64,000 bases of DNA, from positions 1 to 64,000 of the forward strand of contig DATBLL010000080.1 of NCBI GenBank assembly GCA_036555425.1, written 5' to 3'. The position numbers and the translations under genes are program-made. Each line of letters starts with the position of its first letter. The first letter of the stretch is position 1. The notes beneath the pieces were generated by a model. The model was not told the DNA's origin. It searched no databases and saw only the letters and a list, made by a program, of their open reading frames with translations. This DNA comes from SBBV01 sp036555425 (GTDB lineage Bacteria > Pseudomonadota > Alphaproteobacteria > Bin65). Below are positions 63,841-64,000 of this stretch, one piece after another.

Positions 63841-64000
63841 ATGACCTCTTACGGGGCACAGCGAACACCCATCCCGGCGGCCCGCGCCGTCGGCCGGGGC
63901 GGCGCGCCGCTGAGCATGGCCGAAGAGCGCACGCTGGCCGAGCGCGCGCGCGCCGGCGATGAGGCCGCCGCCGGGCGCCTCGTGAATTCGCATCTGGGAT
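63841..64000 (+). CDS. rpoH: RpoH-like sigma factor, 5' end only
   Basis: The ATG at 63841 opens a frame that runs off the right edge without a stop. Its first 53 residues end in LSMAEERTLAERARAGDEAA and AGRLVNSHLG, the region 1.2/2.1 start of sigma-32-type factors (LVxSHL). The product would direct RNA polymerase to heat-shock or stress promoters. The identification rests on a short stretch, so another group of sigma-70-family factor is possible. It is divergent from the TetR gene. Confidence 0.7.
   Translation, partial: MTSYGAQRTPIPAARAVGRGGAPLSMAEERTLAERARAGDEAAAGRLVNSHLG

Noticed and set aside
1..64000. CRISPR arrays, insertion sequences, prophage or integrase genes
   Set aside because: No regularly spaced direct repeats, transposase or integrase motifs, or phage genes were seen; the repeats present are palindromic intergenic elements.

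Overview
The window is high-GC DNA (my estimate, two thirds or more G+C) with short intergenic gaps, many 4-bp ATGA or TGATG gene overlaps, and a gene repertoire typical of a free-living Alphaproteobacterium. Pointers include CsaA-type and DUF4169 proteins, an OmpR/EnvZ-type pair, an RpoH-like sigma factor, a ligase-associated DNA repair cluster and an MNIO (DUF692) bufferin-type operon. My guess is Rhodospirillales/Reyranella-like or Hyphomicrobiales; this is inference from gene content, not a search. I saw no rRNA, insertion sequence, integrase, phage or CRISPR array. One tRNA gene is present: tRNA-Pro with anticodon CGG.

Layout. 1-4 kb: EthD-domain protein, a frameshifted SH3-domain secreted protein, and an orphan form II CoxL-like molybdenum hydroxylase large subunit. 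4-7.7 kb: a MacA-like adaptor with an inserted Spy-like helical segment, followed by split MacB ATPase and permease. 7.8-14.4 kb: acyl-CoA ligase, acyltransferase, S49 peptidase, a DUF2007-methyltransferase fusion and polyprenyl diphosphate synthase. 14.5-19.7 kb: tRNA-Pro, a secreted protein, a hydroxypyruvate isomerase-like enzyme, AmrB and AmrS, and a TPR protein. 19.8-25.8 kb: the DNA repair cluster (PdeM nuclease, DEXH helicase, exonuclease, ATP-dependent ligase). 25.8-30.8 kb: MepA, a KefB-like antiporter, MsrB, a CBS protein, a cold-shock protein and a HicB/HicA-like pair. 30.7-40.5 kb: UvrB, a gene-poor stretch with gene remnants, a FecR-domain protein, a GST, an aspartate aminotransferase and UvrC. 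40.6-44.7 kb: a RHH antitoxin with a frameshifted RelE/ParE toxin, PgsA, and the molybdenum cofactor genes mobB, moeA, moaD and moaE. 44.8-50.7 kb: DUF4169, class II aldolase, the bufferin operon (bufA-bufB-bufC-DoxX, then the copper-linked DUF411), IlvE and a MarR regulator. 50.9-55 kb: two Tyr/Gly/His-rich secreted proteins, a two-component system and a radical SAM/SPASM enzyme. 55.2-64 kb: a two-subunit Rieske dioxygenase, an ABC importer, a degenerate GIY-YIG protein, a UbiD decarboxylase, a methyltransferase, CsaA, a TetR regulator and the 5' end of an rpoH-like sigma factor.

How the genes connect. The bufferin operon is the standout. It encodes a secreted peptide precursor with four cysteines, the MNIO iron enzyme that would modify them, its DUF2063 partner, a DoxX membrane protein and a nearby DUF411 periplasmic protein; together they look like a copper-handling module. 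The molybdenum cofactor genes could supply the CoxL-like enzyme at the left end. UvrB, UvrC and the ligase-associated set give the window a marked DNA-repair content.

A second theme is intergenic palindromes. At least three multi-copy families (GCGCGC-core, CCCGGGACGACA-ended, CCCTCACTTCCC-ended) and several single long inverted repeats sit only between genes. Two genes, the SH3 protein and the RelE-type toxin, look broken by single-base frameshifts, which could be real decay or assembly error.
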